Assembly (NCBI GenBank): GCA_913046825.1
Contig: CAJWTF010000059.1
Span: 1 to 20,425 of the forward strand
Reading direction: 5' to 3'
Length of the DNA stretch: 20,425 nucleotides
Source: an uncultured Rickettsiales bacterium
Lineage (GTDB): Bacteria; Pseudomonadota; Alphaproteobacteria; UBA8366
Below, one piece after another: positions 13,868 through 20,425 of this stretch (within the stretch, counting starts at the first letter, position 1; every line of letters begins with the position of its first letter). The notes under the pieces are model-generated. The model was not told where the DNA came from. It worked only from the letters and a program-made list of their open reading frames with translations, and searched no databases. The position numbers were made by a program, and so were the translations under genes.

Positions 13868-15210
13868 TGAGCACGACGGAAACACGCAACGCAATTGAAG
13901 CCGGCCGCTTTGTCGGCTCGGCAATTGGGAGGAATTATCCAAGCAATGTCCTGGACGCGGCGAAAATGTGCCTCGTCGATTGGTGCGGCGTGGCGCTTGG
14001 CGCACGCAACGAGGAAGCGGCTGCAGCAGTTCGTAAGGTTGCGATGAATTGGGGAACCAACGGCAAGGCACAGGTGTTGCTGGGCGGGAAAGCCGCACCG
14101 GGGGCCGCTGCCATGATTAATGGCACGATGGCCCATTGCCTTGACTATGACGATACGCATGTCGGTTCGACGACCCATGTCAGTGGTCCGACAGTGGCTT
14201 CGGCCTTGGCGGTTGGTACGCATCTCGGAGCGAGCGAGCAGGATATCTTGTCCGCCTTAATCACCGGTTTCGAAGTTGCGGCGCGTCTCGGTAACGGTGC
14301 GGGGCAACCGGCCAATTTACGCGGGTTCCATGCAACAGGCATCTTCGGCGCATTTGGGGCGACGGCGGCGGCGAGTGTTCTCTATAAGTTGAATGAAGCG
14401 CGGGCACGGAACGCTTTCGGTGCCGTGGCGACGCAAACGGGTGGGCTCAGCGCCTCCTTCGGCACCATGTCGAAACCCTTCCACGCAGGTAAAGCCGCGC
14501 TGAATGGCGTGTTGTCGGCGGAGCTGGCAGGCGAGGGCTTTATCGCAAAGGAAGATTTGATGGAGCCGGATGGCGGTCTTTCGACATCCTTGTTTCAGGA
14601 CGGTGGTGCTTCGCTCTCATCCCTCGATTTCTCGTCGGGGCCGTGGGAAATCACGCGCAACACGTTCAAGCCGTATGCGGCTTGCCTTTTGACCCATGCC
14701 CTGATCGATGCAGCGCGGAGCCTGTCTGATCAAGTGAAGGGCAAGGACGTCGCAAAGATCGAGGCAGTGGTCAGCCAACCGGCGATCAAACTCGCGGGCA
14801 AACCTAATCCGCAAACCCCGCTAGAAGGTAAGTTCAGTCTCGCCTATTGCGCGGCGTTGGGGCTCAGTGGGTATGAGGCGACCGAAGCCGACTTCTGTGA
14901 CGAGCGCATCGCCGATCCTGCGTTGCGCAGTCTTCTGCAACGGGTGGAACCGAAGCCAACGGATGACATGGCGCAGACGGCAGCGCGTATCGTCGTAGAG
15001 TTGAAGGATGGCACGCAACTCAACGCGGATATTCCGCTGGCGCTTGGTAATCCTGACAATCCCATGAGTTGGGACGATATGTGGCGTAAATTCGAGCCGC
15101 TGGTCGAGCCGACGCTTGGCAGCCGGTCGCGCGAGATGTACGACTTGCTTCGCCGCTTCGAGGAGCCCGGCAGTCTCAATACTTTTGTGAGCATGGTCGC
15201 CGCGAATTAA
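13867..15210 (+). CDS. MmgE/PrpD family protein (copy 1)
   Basis: 447-residue member of the family that includes 2-methylcitrate dehydratase (PrpD), cis-aconitate decarboxylase and iminodisuccinate epimerase. The conserved residues expected around the active site are present: Asp/His in HCLDYDDTHVGSTTHVSG, His in GFHATGIFGAFGA, the KPFHAGKAALNG lysine motif, and a His in CLLTHALID. The substrate is probably a small tricarboxylate- or dicarboxylate-like acid, but the family is broad. It is the last gene of the operon starting at 10993, and its ATG overlaps the CoA-transferase stop by one base. A perfect hairpin follows the stop at 15220. A second, divergent member of the family lies at 15896-17263; the two share the N-terminal AAK.CL.DW.GV pattern and the lysine motif. 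Confidence 0.92.
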   Translation: MSTTETRNAIEAGRFVGSAIGRNYPSNVLDAAKMCLVDWCGVALGARNEEAAAAVRKVAMNWGTNGKAQVLLGGKAAPGAAAMINGTMAHCLDYDDTHVGSTTHVSGPTVASALAVGTHLGASEQDILSALITGFEVAARLGNGAGQPANLRGFHATGIFGAFGATAAASVLYKLNEARARNAFGAVATQTGGLSASFGTMSKPFHAGKAALNGVLSAELAGEGFIAKEDLMEPDGGLSTSLFQDGGASLSSLDFSSGPWEITRNTFKPYAACLLTHALIDAARSLSDQVKGKDVAKIEAVVSQPAIKLAGKPNPQTPLEGKFSLAYCAALGLSGYEATEADFCDERIADPALRSLLQRVEPKPTDDMAQTAARIVVELKDGTQLNADIPLALGNPDNPMSWDDMWRKFEPLVEPTLGSRSREMYDLLRRFEEPGSLNTFVSMVAAN

Positions 15211-15219
15211 TCGCTGGGT

Positions 15220-15257
15220 CGTTTCCCGGTTATCCGCATTGCTGCAGCCGGGAAACG
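15220..15257. terminator. Bidirectional terminator hairpin between convergent genes
   Basis: A perfect 10-bp inverted repeat, CGTTTCCCGG (15220-15229) and CCGGGAAACG (15248-15257), with an 18-base loop. It lies exactly between the stop of MmgE/PrpD copy 1 and the stop of the convergent methyltransferase, and an AT-rich stretch (AATTATTT) follows on the plus strand. The T-tract is weak, especially for minus-strand transcripts. Confidence 0.6.
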
Positions 15258-15259
15258 AA

Positions 15260-15817
15260 TTATTTCGTCGCGATCACGTTCAGACTGATCTGCATACCAC
15301 CGATCTCCAGCGTGCTGGAGTCCTCGAACAGATCGTGAGTCTCAACGCGTTCGACGGTGCTAAATCCCGCGATCGAGAGATAGTCGATAAGAAATTCCAA
15401 CGTCAGACCCACCATGTGGAAATCGTAAGAATCGGTCTGGCCGCCAAAGGCGATCCGCATGATGGCGAAACGCTGCTTCATATCCAGCTGCGGATGCTGG
15501 AACAAGCGACAGAGCGTTTCGAAATCAGGGACACTGATCCGCAGTTTGCCGCCAATCAACAATACTCGGTGACATTCTGCTAGGGCCTTCGGCAGATCGT
15601 CGAGATAGCCTAGATGCTCGAAGACATGGCTCGCGTAAATCTCCGCAACGGATCCGTCCGTATAAACAGAGAGGTCGCGGCAATCACCGAGCGCGTCCAC
15701 ATGGGGGCCCTCTTGAACATTCAAGATCGTCCAACCGGCCTTGGGCTCTTCGCCGCCGATATGCAGTCGTAATGGTACCTCTGGCATGTCAGCCAATTTA
15801 TCGGAGCGAAATTGCAA
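15260..15817 (-). CDS. SAM-dependent methyltransferase (class I)
   Basis: 185 residues of a small class I methyltransferase of the COG4627-like group: LRLHIGGEEPKAGWTILNV as the glycine-rich motif I variant, GPHVDALGDCRDL, then EIYASHVFEHLGYLDD (the SHVxEH motif) and LLIGGKLRISVPDFETL. This group often sits in surface-polysaccharide or sugar-modification loci; the acceptor is unknown. The open frame starts with TTG at 15817 with no obvious ribosome binding site; ATG at 15787 would still keep the methyltransferase core (LRLHIGG onward). It is a single gene between two MmgE/PrpD genes on the opposite strand. Its possible link is with the decayed glycosyltransferase-like gene downstream rather than with the CoA pathway. 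Confidence 0.85.
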   Translation of the reverse strand: MQFRSDKLADMPEVPLRLHIGGEEPKAGWTILNVQEGPHVDALGDCRDLSVYTDGSVAEIYASHVFEHLGYLDDLPKALAECHRVLLIGGKLRISVPDFETLCRLFQHPQLDMKQRFAIMRIAFGGQTDSYDFHMVGLTLEFLIDYLSIAGFSTVERVETHDLFEDSSTLEIGGMQISLNVIATK

Positions 15818-15895
15818 TGCAAAGAGGCTCGCTGGACCTGGGGCCGACTTGCTATATTTAGTTAAGTAAATTCCTCATCGATTTTGGAGATAGAA

Positions 15896-17263
15896 ATGTC
15901 GCAAGCCCCAGAAAGCCACGGCCACGATCCGGAGATCACCAAGACCCTCGCTGATTTCACGATGGGCCTGAAGTATGAAGACCTTTCCGATGAAGCGATC
16001 GAGGCGGCAAAACACTGCCTTCTGGATTGGATCGGCGTGACGGTGGCTGGCCTCAAAGAGCCGCTGACGCATATGTTGATGGAACAAGCGGAAGCCGATG
16101 GCGGCGCGGCTCAGGCGACTGTTGTGGGCGATGGGCGTAAGGTGAGCACCTCTCAAGCGGCCCTGATCAACGGCAGCGCCTCTCATGCGCTCGACTATGA
16201 CGACGTGCAGACGCGCCTTCAGGGGCATCCGACGGTGCCGGTGGCGCCGGTCGTCCTGGCACTCGGCGAGAGGGACGGGAGGAGCGGCAAGGATGTATTG
16301 ACTGCATTTGCCGCCGGTGTTGATGCCGAATGCCGGGTCGGCGCTTATATGGGTATGACCCATTACGAGAAAGGCTGGCATTCAACGGCAACTATCGGGA
16401 CATTCGGCGCCGCGGTCGGTGCTGCGCATCTGATGGGGTTGGACGGTGAGAAATGCGCGCTGGCGATGGGTATTGCGGGCACGCAAGCAGCGGGTCTGAA
16501 ATCCATGTTCGGCACTATGTGTAAACCGCTTCATGCTGGAAAAGCCGCGCAAAATGGGTTGTTTGCCGCAAATATGGCGGCGCGCGGGTTTACCTCACGC
16601 TCCGACGTGTTGGAGCGCCACCAAGGTTTCGCGCATACCCAATCGGAAGCGCCGAATATCGAGGCGGGTTTGCTTGGCTTGGGTGAGCGTTTTGAAGTAC
16701 GGGATACCCTCTTCAAATATCATGCGGCCTGTTACGGCACGCACGGGACCATCGAAGCCATTCACGCGATGCAGAAGAAGGCGGAAATCGATCCCGACAA
16801 TATCGAACGAATTGAAGTGGCGGTTCGCACCGGATTTCTCGATGTTTGCGGGATCCCGACACCGACGACCGGCTTGGAAGGGAAGTTTAGCCTGCGCTTC
16901 TGCGCGGCCATTGCCATCGCCGGGGAGGATACGGCGCGCCTGGAGACCTATAGCGATGAGAACGTCTATAGCCCGGCATTGGTGGAGCTGTTTCAGAAGG
17001 TTGTCGTTAGCGAGAAAAATACGCTGGAACGCATGGAGGCCGAGGTTACCATTCACACCAAGGATGGCGTTGTCCATTACGAAAAATACGATGCGGGTAT
17101 CCCGGCGGCCGATCTTTCGGCGCAATGGGAAAAACTCGTGAAGAAATTCCGGGGATGTTGCGATCCTGTGATCGGTAAGGAGAAGACCGAAAAAGTTATC
17201 GAGACAGTGTCCAAGTTGGAGACACTGGATAATATCTCCGAACTGATGGTCGACTGTTCCTAA
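15896..17263 (+). CDS. MmgE/PrpD family protein (copy 2)
   Basis: 455 residues, complete. Active-site segments of the family are present: Asp and His in HALDYDDVQTRLQGHPTV, His in GWHSTATIGTFGAAVGA, the Lys in MCKPLHAGKAAQNG, and His in YGTHGTIEAI. The start is ATG 15896, because GGAG at 15886-15889 lies 6 bases before it; the frame can be extended 4 codons to a TTG at 15884 that has no support. It is only distantly similar to copy 1, so this is an old paralogue rather than a recent duplication. It stands alone: divergent from the methyltransferase and followed by a hairpin terminator and a decayed gene. Substrate unknown; a hydratase, dehydratase, epimerase or decarboxylase acting on a small polycarboxylic acid is the usual range. 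Confidence 0.9.
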   Translation: MSQAPESHGHDPEITKTLADFTMGLKYEDLSDEAIEAAKHCLLDWIGVTVAGLKEPLTHMLMEQAEADGGAAQATVVGDGRKVSTSQAALINGSASHALDYDDVQTRLQGHPTVPVAPVVLALGERDGRSGKDVLTAFAAGVDAECRVGAYMGMTHYEKGWHSTATIGTFGAAVGAAHLMGLDGEKCALAMGIAGTQAAGLKSMFGTMCKPLHAGKAAQNGLFAANMAARGFTSRSDVLERHQGFAHTQSEAPNIEAGLLGLGERFEVRDTLFKYHAACYGTHGTIEAIHAMQKKAEIDPDNIERIEVAVRTGFLDVCGIPTPTTGLEGKFSLRFCAAIAIAGEDTARLETYSDENVYSPALVELFQKVVVSEKNTLERMEAEVTIHTKDGVVHYEKYDAGIPAADLSAQWEKLVKKFRGCCDPVIGKEKTEKVIETVSKLETLDNISELMVDCS

Positions 17264-17267
17264 CGCG

Positions 17268-18215
17268 TTATCCTAGCCGAAGCGTTTTGCGATCCGTACG
17301 CAGCGCTTCGGCGATATTTTTTAGGGCCGTCTCCCAATCGCCGAAAATAGGCTGAAGCCAAGGTCGCAAGCTGGGATGCTAAGCGCTGGTGTTACCTTCC
17401 AACGACCACCGCCAATCCGGTGCAAGGGAAATCAGCACCCATACCGGTAGATTTATCGCGCCAGCGATTTGGATGGCAGCAGTGTTAACGGAGATGAAAA
17501 AATCCAACTGATCGAGCGCTACTGACGCCTCAGCGAACCCGGTCGACCGCCGCGATCCTTGATGTGCGCGGCGAACCGCGCTAATTGCACCGCGTCTTCA
17601 AAGTATTGTTCCAATTTGCGAATACGGACTCACCGTTCAATTCCTTACCCGTCCAGACCAGGGAGTTGAGATCGTGTGGGGTAAATTCCTGCGTCGCCCA
17701 TCGCCAGGCGTAATGTCCGGCCCGTTTTCGATGGCGTCGCAATGTATTTGGAAAATGCTCGAGGTCTTGACAGGCACTAGCGGCGTTATTCCGTATATGA
17801 GTTTTCTCTGGCGCGGGTTGCAATCCGTCGAGACAGACCTCCAGTACCTCCTCATAGTAATCGCTGTTGTTCAACAGACGGGCCAAATTGTAACGGGCTC
17901 CCGCATAGTCGCCGCGATGGGCGATTGCCGTTTCGTAAGATTTCGCCGCAGCTGTTTTATCGTCTTACAGCCCTTAGGTATTACCGAGATTGTATTACGC
18001 CGCCGCGAAGTCCGGACGAGCCCGGATGGCTTCCTCAAATTGCGTGATGGCACCTTCGACATCTCCAGTCGGCGCAACACCGCTCCTATGTTGCTATAGG
18101 CATCCGCGTACTCTGAATCTGATTCGTATGTCTCTTCAAGCGCCGCTGTGGCTTCGAAAAACCGGCCATAATGCGCAACGCGATAACACGCTGGTTGGCT
18201 TCACTTGCTGCGGAT
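17268..18215 (-). pseudogene. Decayed TPR/heptosyltransferase-like protein
   Basis: Read on the minus strand across frames, this region spells a TPR protein with a glycosyltransferase-like C-terminus. TPR-type units are seen as GRFFEATAALEE, YADAYSNIGAVLRRL, GDVEGAITQFEEAIRARPDF and KSYETAIAHRGDYAGARYNL. Then come WRWATQEFTPHDLNSLVW and an EQ....DAVQLARF segment, and finally LDFFISVNTAAIQIAGAINL, PVWVLISLAPDWRWSLEG and IFGDWETALKNIAEALR, ending at 17268-17270. Damage includes a one-base deletion near 18060, three in-frame stops between about 18010 and 17960, an internal deletion of perhaps 100 residues near 17530, and a probable Trp-to-amber change in the last block. The intact family is associated with glycan or protein glycosylation; here it is certainly non-functional. 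Confidence 0.85.
17276..17322 (+). terminator. Rho-independent terminator after MmgE/PrpD copy 2
   Basis: A 9-bp perfect stem, GCCGAAGCG (17276-17284) with CGCTTCGGC (17304-17312), followed by GATATTTTTTAG. It begins 13 bp after the stop codon and has a proper T-run, so it fits a terminator for the plus-strand gene. It also coincides with the last codons of the decayed minus-strand gene (IAEALR...), so the symmetry could partly be chance. Confidence 0.6.
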
Positions 18216-18337
18216 TGTTCAAGGAAAAATACAGTTGTCGGTGTGGGCACGGTGATCTGAAATGTTAATGCCGTTGGGAACTTCATCGAGACATAAGGGC
18301 ACGATCTGTTAATCACGGGCCTATGCCATGACGATTA

Positions 18338-18445
18338 ATGTTGGGCGTCGAGACCATTACCCGCGCCTTCGACGTGCTTTGGAATAACGAGGGCGTCCTA
18401 AAACCGGGACTTCGGGGCCGTGTCGCGGCGTTTGTAAATCCTTAG
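18338..18445 (+). other. Possible coding remnant, 35 residues, unassigned
   Basis: An ATG at 18338 opens a short frame reading MLGVETITRAFDVLWNNEG followed by VLKPGLRGRVAAFVNP and TAG at 18443-18445. Its composition is protein-like and it resembles the C-terminus of a longer enzyme, but I could not place it in a family. There is no good ribosome binding site, and it lies in a 290-bp gap next to a decayed gene. The rest of the gap (18215-18337 and 18446-18491) shows nothing recognisable. Confidence 0.25.
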
Positions 18446-18505
18446 AGACGATCACAATCTGCGCGCTACATTTCATTTTCAACTTGAATTTATGAGAGAG
18501 AGGTA

Positions 18506-18913
18506 ATGATGGTGGCCATGAAATTCCCGCGGGATGAGAAGGAGACGGCGGTGATCCGGGCCGTCGCTGAAAGTGGTGACGACCGGCCGGTGACGATGAT
18601 CAATCTGAACCGGTATGTGAGTGAAGCCGGTTTTCCATTTGGGGAACTCTATCTCGCCTATATAAACGGGCTCGAAGCTTTCCTGCCGTATGCGGGCGGT
18701 AAGATACTGTGGCGCACGCCTGTCTTGGGTCGCGTGGTAGGTGACCAAGTCATACATGAGATTTTGGCTGCATGGTACCCGTCCCATCAAGCCTTTCTCG
18801 ACCTTCCGAAGGCACCCGGTGCCGAGAGTAACTACCGCCTGCGCAATGAAGCCGTGGAATATGCTTCCATTCATCGCTGCACGGGCGAAGGATACGCATT
18901 CGGCCCGACTTAG
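18506..18913 (+). CDS. DUF1330 family protein
   Basis: 135-residue protein of the DUF1330 group (ferredoxin-like, dimeric alpha/beta-barrel type fold). Marks are VTMINLNRYVSEAGFPFGELY near residues 29-49, GGKILWRTPVLGRVVGD, and AAWYPSHQAFLDLPKAPGAE followed by YRLRNEAVEYASIHRC. The family has no firm general reaction; related small proteins act as monooxygenases or isomerases in catabolic gene clusters. It is longer than the minimal 95-residue DUF1330 domain, as is common in this subgroup. A purine-rich GAGAGAGG element just upstream serves as ribosome binding site for ATG 18506; a nearby ATG at 18518 is an alternative. The F420-type oxidoreductase gene begins 69 bp downstream in the same direction, so they may form a transcription unit. 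Confidence 0.85.
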   Translation: MMVAMKFPRDEKETAVIRAVAESGDDRPVTMINLNRYVSEAGFPFGELYLAYINGLEAFLPYAGGKILWRTPVLGRVVGDQVIHEILAAWYPSHQAFLDLPKAPGAESNYRLRNEAVEYASIHRCTGEGYAFGPT

Positions 18914-18982
18914 TTCGGATCGTGTCTTCGCCCGGTATCGGGTTACATCAAGCTAGGTGTTCTGTTTACGGAGAAGAAATTC

Positions 18983-19843
18983 ATGCGGGTTAGTTTGTTT
19001 GCGCCACTTGTCAGTCCGCAAAATGATGCGACCTATGTGAGCGCGCTCGCGAGAGGAGCCGAAGACCGTGGGTTCCATGGTATTTGGCTTGGCGAGCACG
19101 TCGTTCTCTTCGACGATTACGATGCTGAGTATCCATATGAAGCCGATGGCAAGATTCCGGTTGGCGGCGACAAAGGACTATTGGAGCCGATTACCGCCCT
19201 CAGCTTCATGGCCGCACAGACGACCCGCGTTCGTCTTGGCACGGGAATTTGTCTCGTCCCGCAGCGGAATCCTGTCTACACAGCAAAGGAAATAGCGGCA
19301 GTCGATTATCTCTCCGGCGGACGGGTGGATTTCGGTGTTGGTGTCGGTTGGCTGGAGGAGGAATTCGCTGCCCTCGATGTACCCTTCGAGCGTCGGGGTG
19401 CCCGCTGCCACGAGTATCTCGAAGTGATAAAATCGCTTTGGGAGGACGATGTGTCATCGTATTCCGGCGAATTCTATACTTTGGCACCGTGCCGCCAGTA
19501 TCCGAAACCGATCCAGCAACCTGGACCGCCGATCTACTTTGGCGGCGAGAGCAATGCTGCGCTGCGGCGCGTCGCGGAAATGGGAGATGGCTGGTACGGG
19601 TTTAACGCGACTGCGACAGAGACCCGGGGTCATCTGTCGCGCCTTGACGGGTTTCTTGAGAAAAGGGGACGAACGCGCGCGGATGTTGAGGTCGTCATTT
19701 GTCCATATGGTCATAAGCTGAATAAGGATCGCGCCGCCGAATATGAAGACACTGGCATTGATGAATTGGTGGCAATGATCGTCGGCCGTGATCTTGATGA
19801 ACTCGAACGTTGGCTGGACCGTCTCGCGGAAGAGTATCTCTAA
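18983..19843 (+). CDS. LLM-class F420-type oxidoreductase
   Basis: 286-residue luciferase-like TIM-barrel oxidoreductase of the subgroup usually annotated as F420-dependent (TIGR03619-like). Key blocks are GFHGIWLGEHV near residue 31, RVRLGTGICLVPQRNPVYTA, then LSGGRVDFGVGVGWLEEEFAAL and PIYFGGESNAALRRVAEMGDGWYG. The cofactor (F420 or FMN) cannot be decided from these motifs alone, and alphaproteobacterial members may use FMN. It is a different subfamily from the monooxygenase at 1980-3146. The start ATG 18983 lies about 8 bases after GGAGAAG. It follows the DUF1330 gene and precedes a decayed SDR, whose remnant start lies 19 bp downstream, suggesting a former operon of three genes. Confidence 0.88.
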   Translation: MRVSLFAPLVSPQNDATYVSALARGAEDRGFHGIWLGEHVVLFDDYDAEYPYEADGKIPVGGDKGLLEPITALSFMAAQTTRVRLGTGICLVPQRNPVYTAKEIAAVDYLSGGRVDFGVGVGWLEEEFAALDVPFERRGARCHEYLEVIKSLWEDDVSSYSGEFYTLAPCRQYPKPIQQPGPPIYFGGESNAALRRVAEMGDGWYGFNATATETRGHLSRLDGFLEKRGRTRADVEVVICPYGHKLNKDRAAEYEDTGIDELVAMIVGRDLDELERWLDRLAEEYL

Positions 19844-19862
19844 AAATATGGGAGGGACCAAA

Positions 19863-20425
19863 ATGGGACGATTGTAGGATAAGGTCGCGCTGATCAGCGA
19901 CGGTTCGAAGAACCAAGGGGCCGCCGAAGCGCGCGTCTTCGCGGCCGAGGGCGCAAAGGTGATCTTTGGGTACATCGTCGATGCAGAAGGACAAGCGGTC
20001 GAGGCGGAGAGGCTTACTAGCGACATTCGGACGTAACCAGGGAAGATGATTGGCGCACTGCCGTTAATTTCGCTGTGGCGGCATTGTTATGGGCGTGAAT
20101 GCCAAGGGCATCTTCCTCGGAGCGAAAGTTGCGATCCCAGTGATGCGCGCGGGCGGCAGCGGGTCGATCGTGAATATCTTTTTTGATTGCGGGCATTGGG
20201 CAATCGACGACCCAGGAGCCCACTTATTCGGCCAGTAAAGGGGCCATCCGGGTCTCCTCCAAGGTAACGACGACGCAGCATGCGACGGATAATATCCGTT
20301 GCAAATCCGTCCATCCGGGGCCTGTCGACACGGAAGTGTTCCGTGCCGCCTTTCTGACGCCGGAAGCGCTCGCGGAGCGTCTGTCACGGGTACTGATGAG
20401 CCGCGCCGGCTTAATCGACGAGATC
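19863..20425 (+). pseudogene. Decayed SDR family dehydrogenase, cut by window edge
   Basis: The ATG at 19863 is preceded by a good GGGAGGG ribosome binding site, but the fifth codon is TAG. Reading on gives DKVALISDGSKNQGAAEARV and FAAEGAKVIFG, which is an SDR cofactor domain with SDG where TGG is normal. A stop follows at about 20034. DVTREDDWRTAV continues in another frame, then VNAKGIFLGAKVAIPVMRAG and GSGSIVNI; the NNAG region between them is deleted. YSASKGAIRVSSK carries the catalytic Tyr/Lys, again in a shifted frame, then VHPGPVDTEVFRAAF and the window edge. With at least two stops, two frame changes and a deletion, it is not functional. It seems to have been co-transcribed with the F420-type oxidoreductase. 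Confidence 0.9.

Noticed and set aside
13298..14098. 266-codon minus-strand frame inside the CoA-transferase and MmgE/PrpD genes
   Set aside because: Opposite-strand shadow of two well-supported genes; no recognisable motifs.
15811..15860. Possible promoter (TATATT box near 15852) between the methyltransferase and MmgE/PrpD copy 2
   Set aside because: No matching -35 hexamer at proper spacing was found, so it is too weak to list.
1..20425. tRNA, rRNA, CRISPR array, insertion sequence or prophage genes
   Set aside because: Looked for by eye; no cloverleaf, regularly spaced repeats, transposase or phage motifs were seen.

Overview
The window looks like a catabolic accessory region of an alphaproteobacterium, roughly Rhodospirillales-like. 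This is inferred from the mid-to-high GC, the gene families and their codon use; there is no rRNA or other marker gene to fix the taxon. No tRNA, rRNA, CRISPR array, transposase, integrase or phage gene was seen. The striking feature is a mixture of intact, closely spaced metabolic genes with at least five clearly decayed genes carrying frameshifts, in-frame stops and internal deletions.

Layout, left to right. 1-480: a broken ClpP-fold (COG3904-like) gene. 488-1957: an LctP-family permease. 1980-3948 (minus): an alpha/beta hydrolase without an ordinary start codon, followed by a luciferase-like monooxygenase. 4053-4829: a protein made of two tandem carboxymuconolactone-decarboxylase-like domains without the usual cysteines. 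4839-5118: a two-hairpin inverted-repeat element and a C-terminal fossil of a D-cysteine desulfhydrase/ACC deaminase-like gene. 5147-6914: an orphan 142-residue gene, a short-chain dehydrogenase (SDR) and a YtoQ-family gene. 6898-8844 (minus): a glycine betaine/proline-type ABC transporter with an intact ATPase, a permease reduced to its tail and a frameshifted binding protein.

8867-15210 is the metabolic core. An SDR and an acyl-CoA dehydrogenase run leftward. An alpha/beta hydrolase, a crotonase, a CaiB/BaiF CoA-transferase and a MmgE/PrpD protein run rightward in a tight operon. The two units diverge from a 110-bp region with two perfect stem-loops. Together they could activate an acid to its CoA ester, dehydrogenate it, add water or isomerise it, oxidise the alcohol and cleave the product. 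The substrate cannot be read from the sequence. Several enzymes have non-standard residues at catalytic positions, so this set is the best candidate for an undescribed pathway.

15260-20425: a convergent SAM methyltransferase, a second MmgE/PrpD gene, a badly decayed TPR/glycosyltransferase-like gene, a DUF1330 gene, a second (F420-type) luciferase-like oxidoreductase and, at the right edge, a decayed SDR gene. The decayed genes span transport, glycosylation, proteolysis-fold and dehydrogenase functions. This suggests relaxed selection in this part of the genome, as in a host-associated or recently specialised lineage, although assembly error must be excluded for the single-base events.
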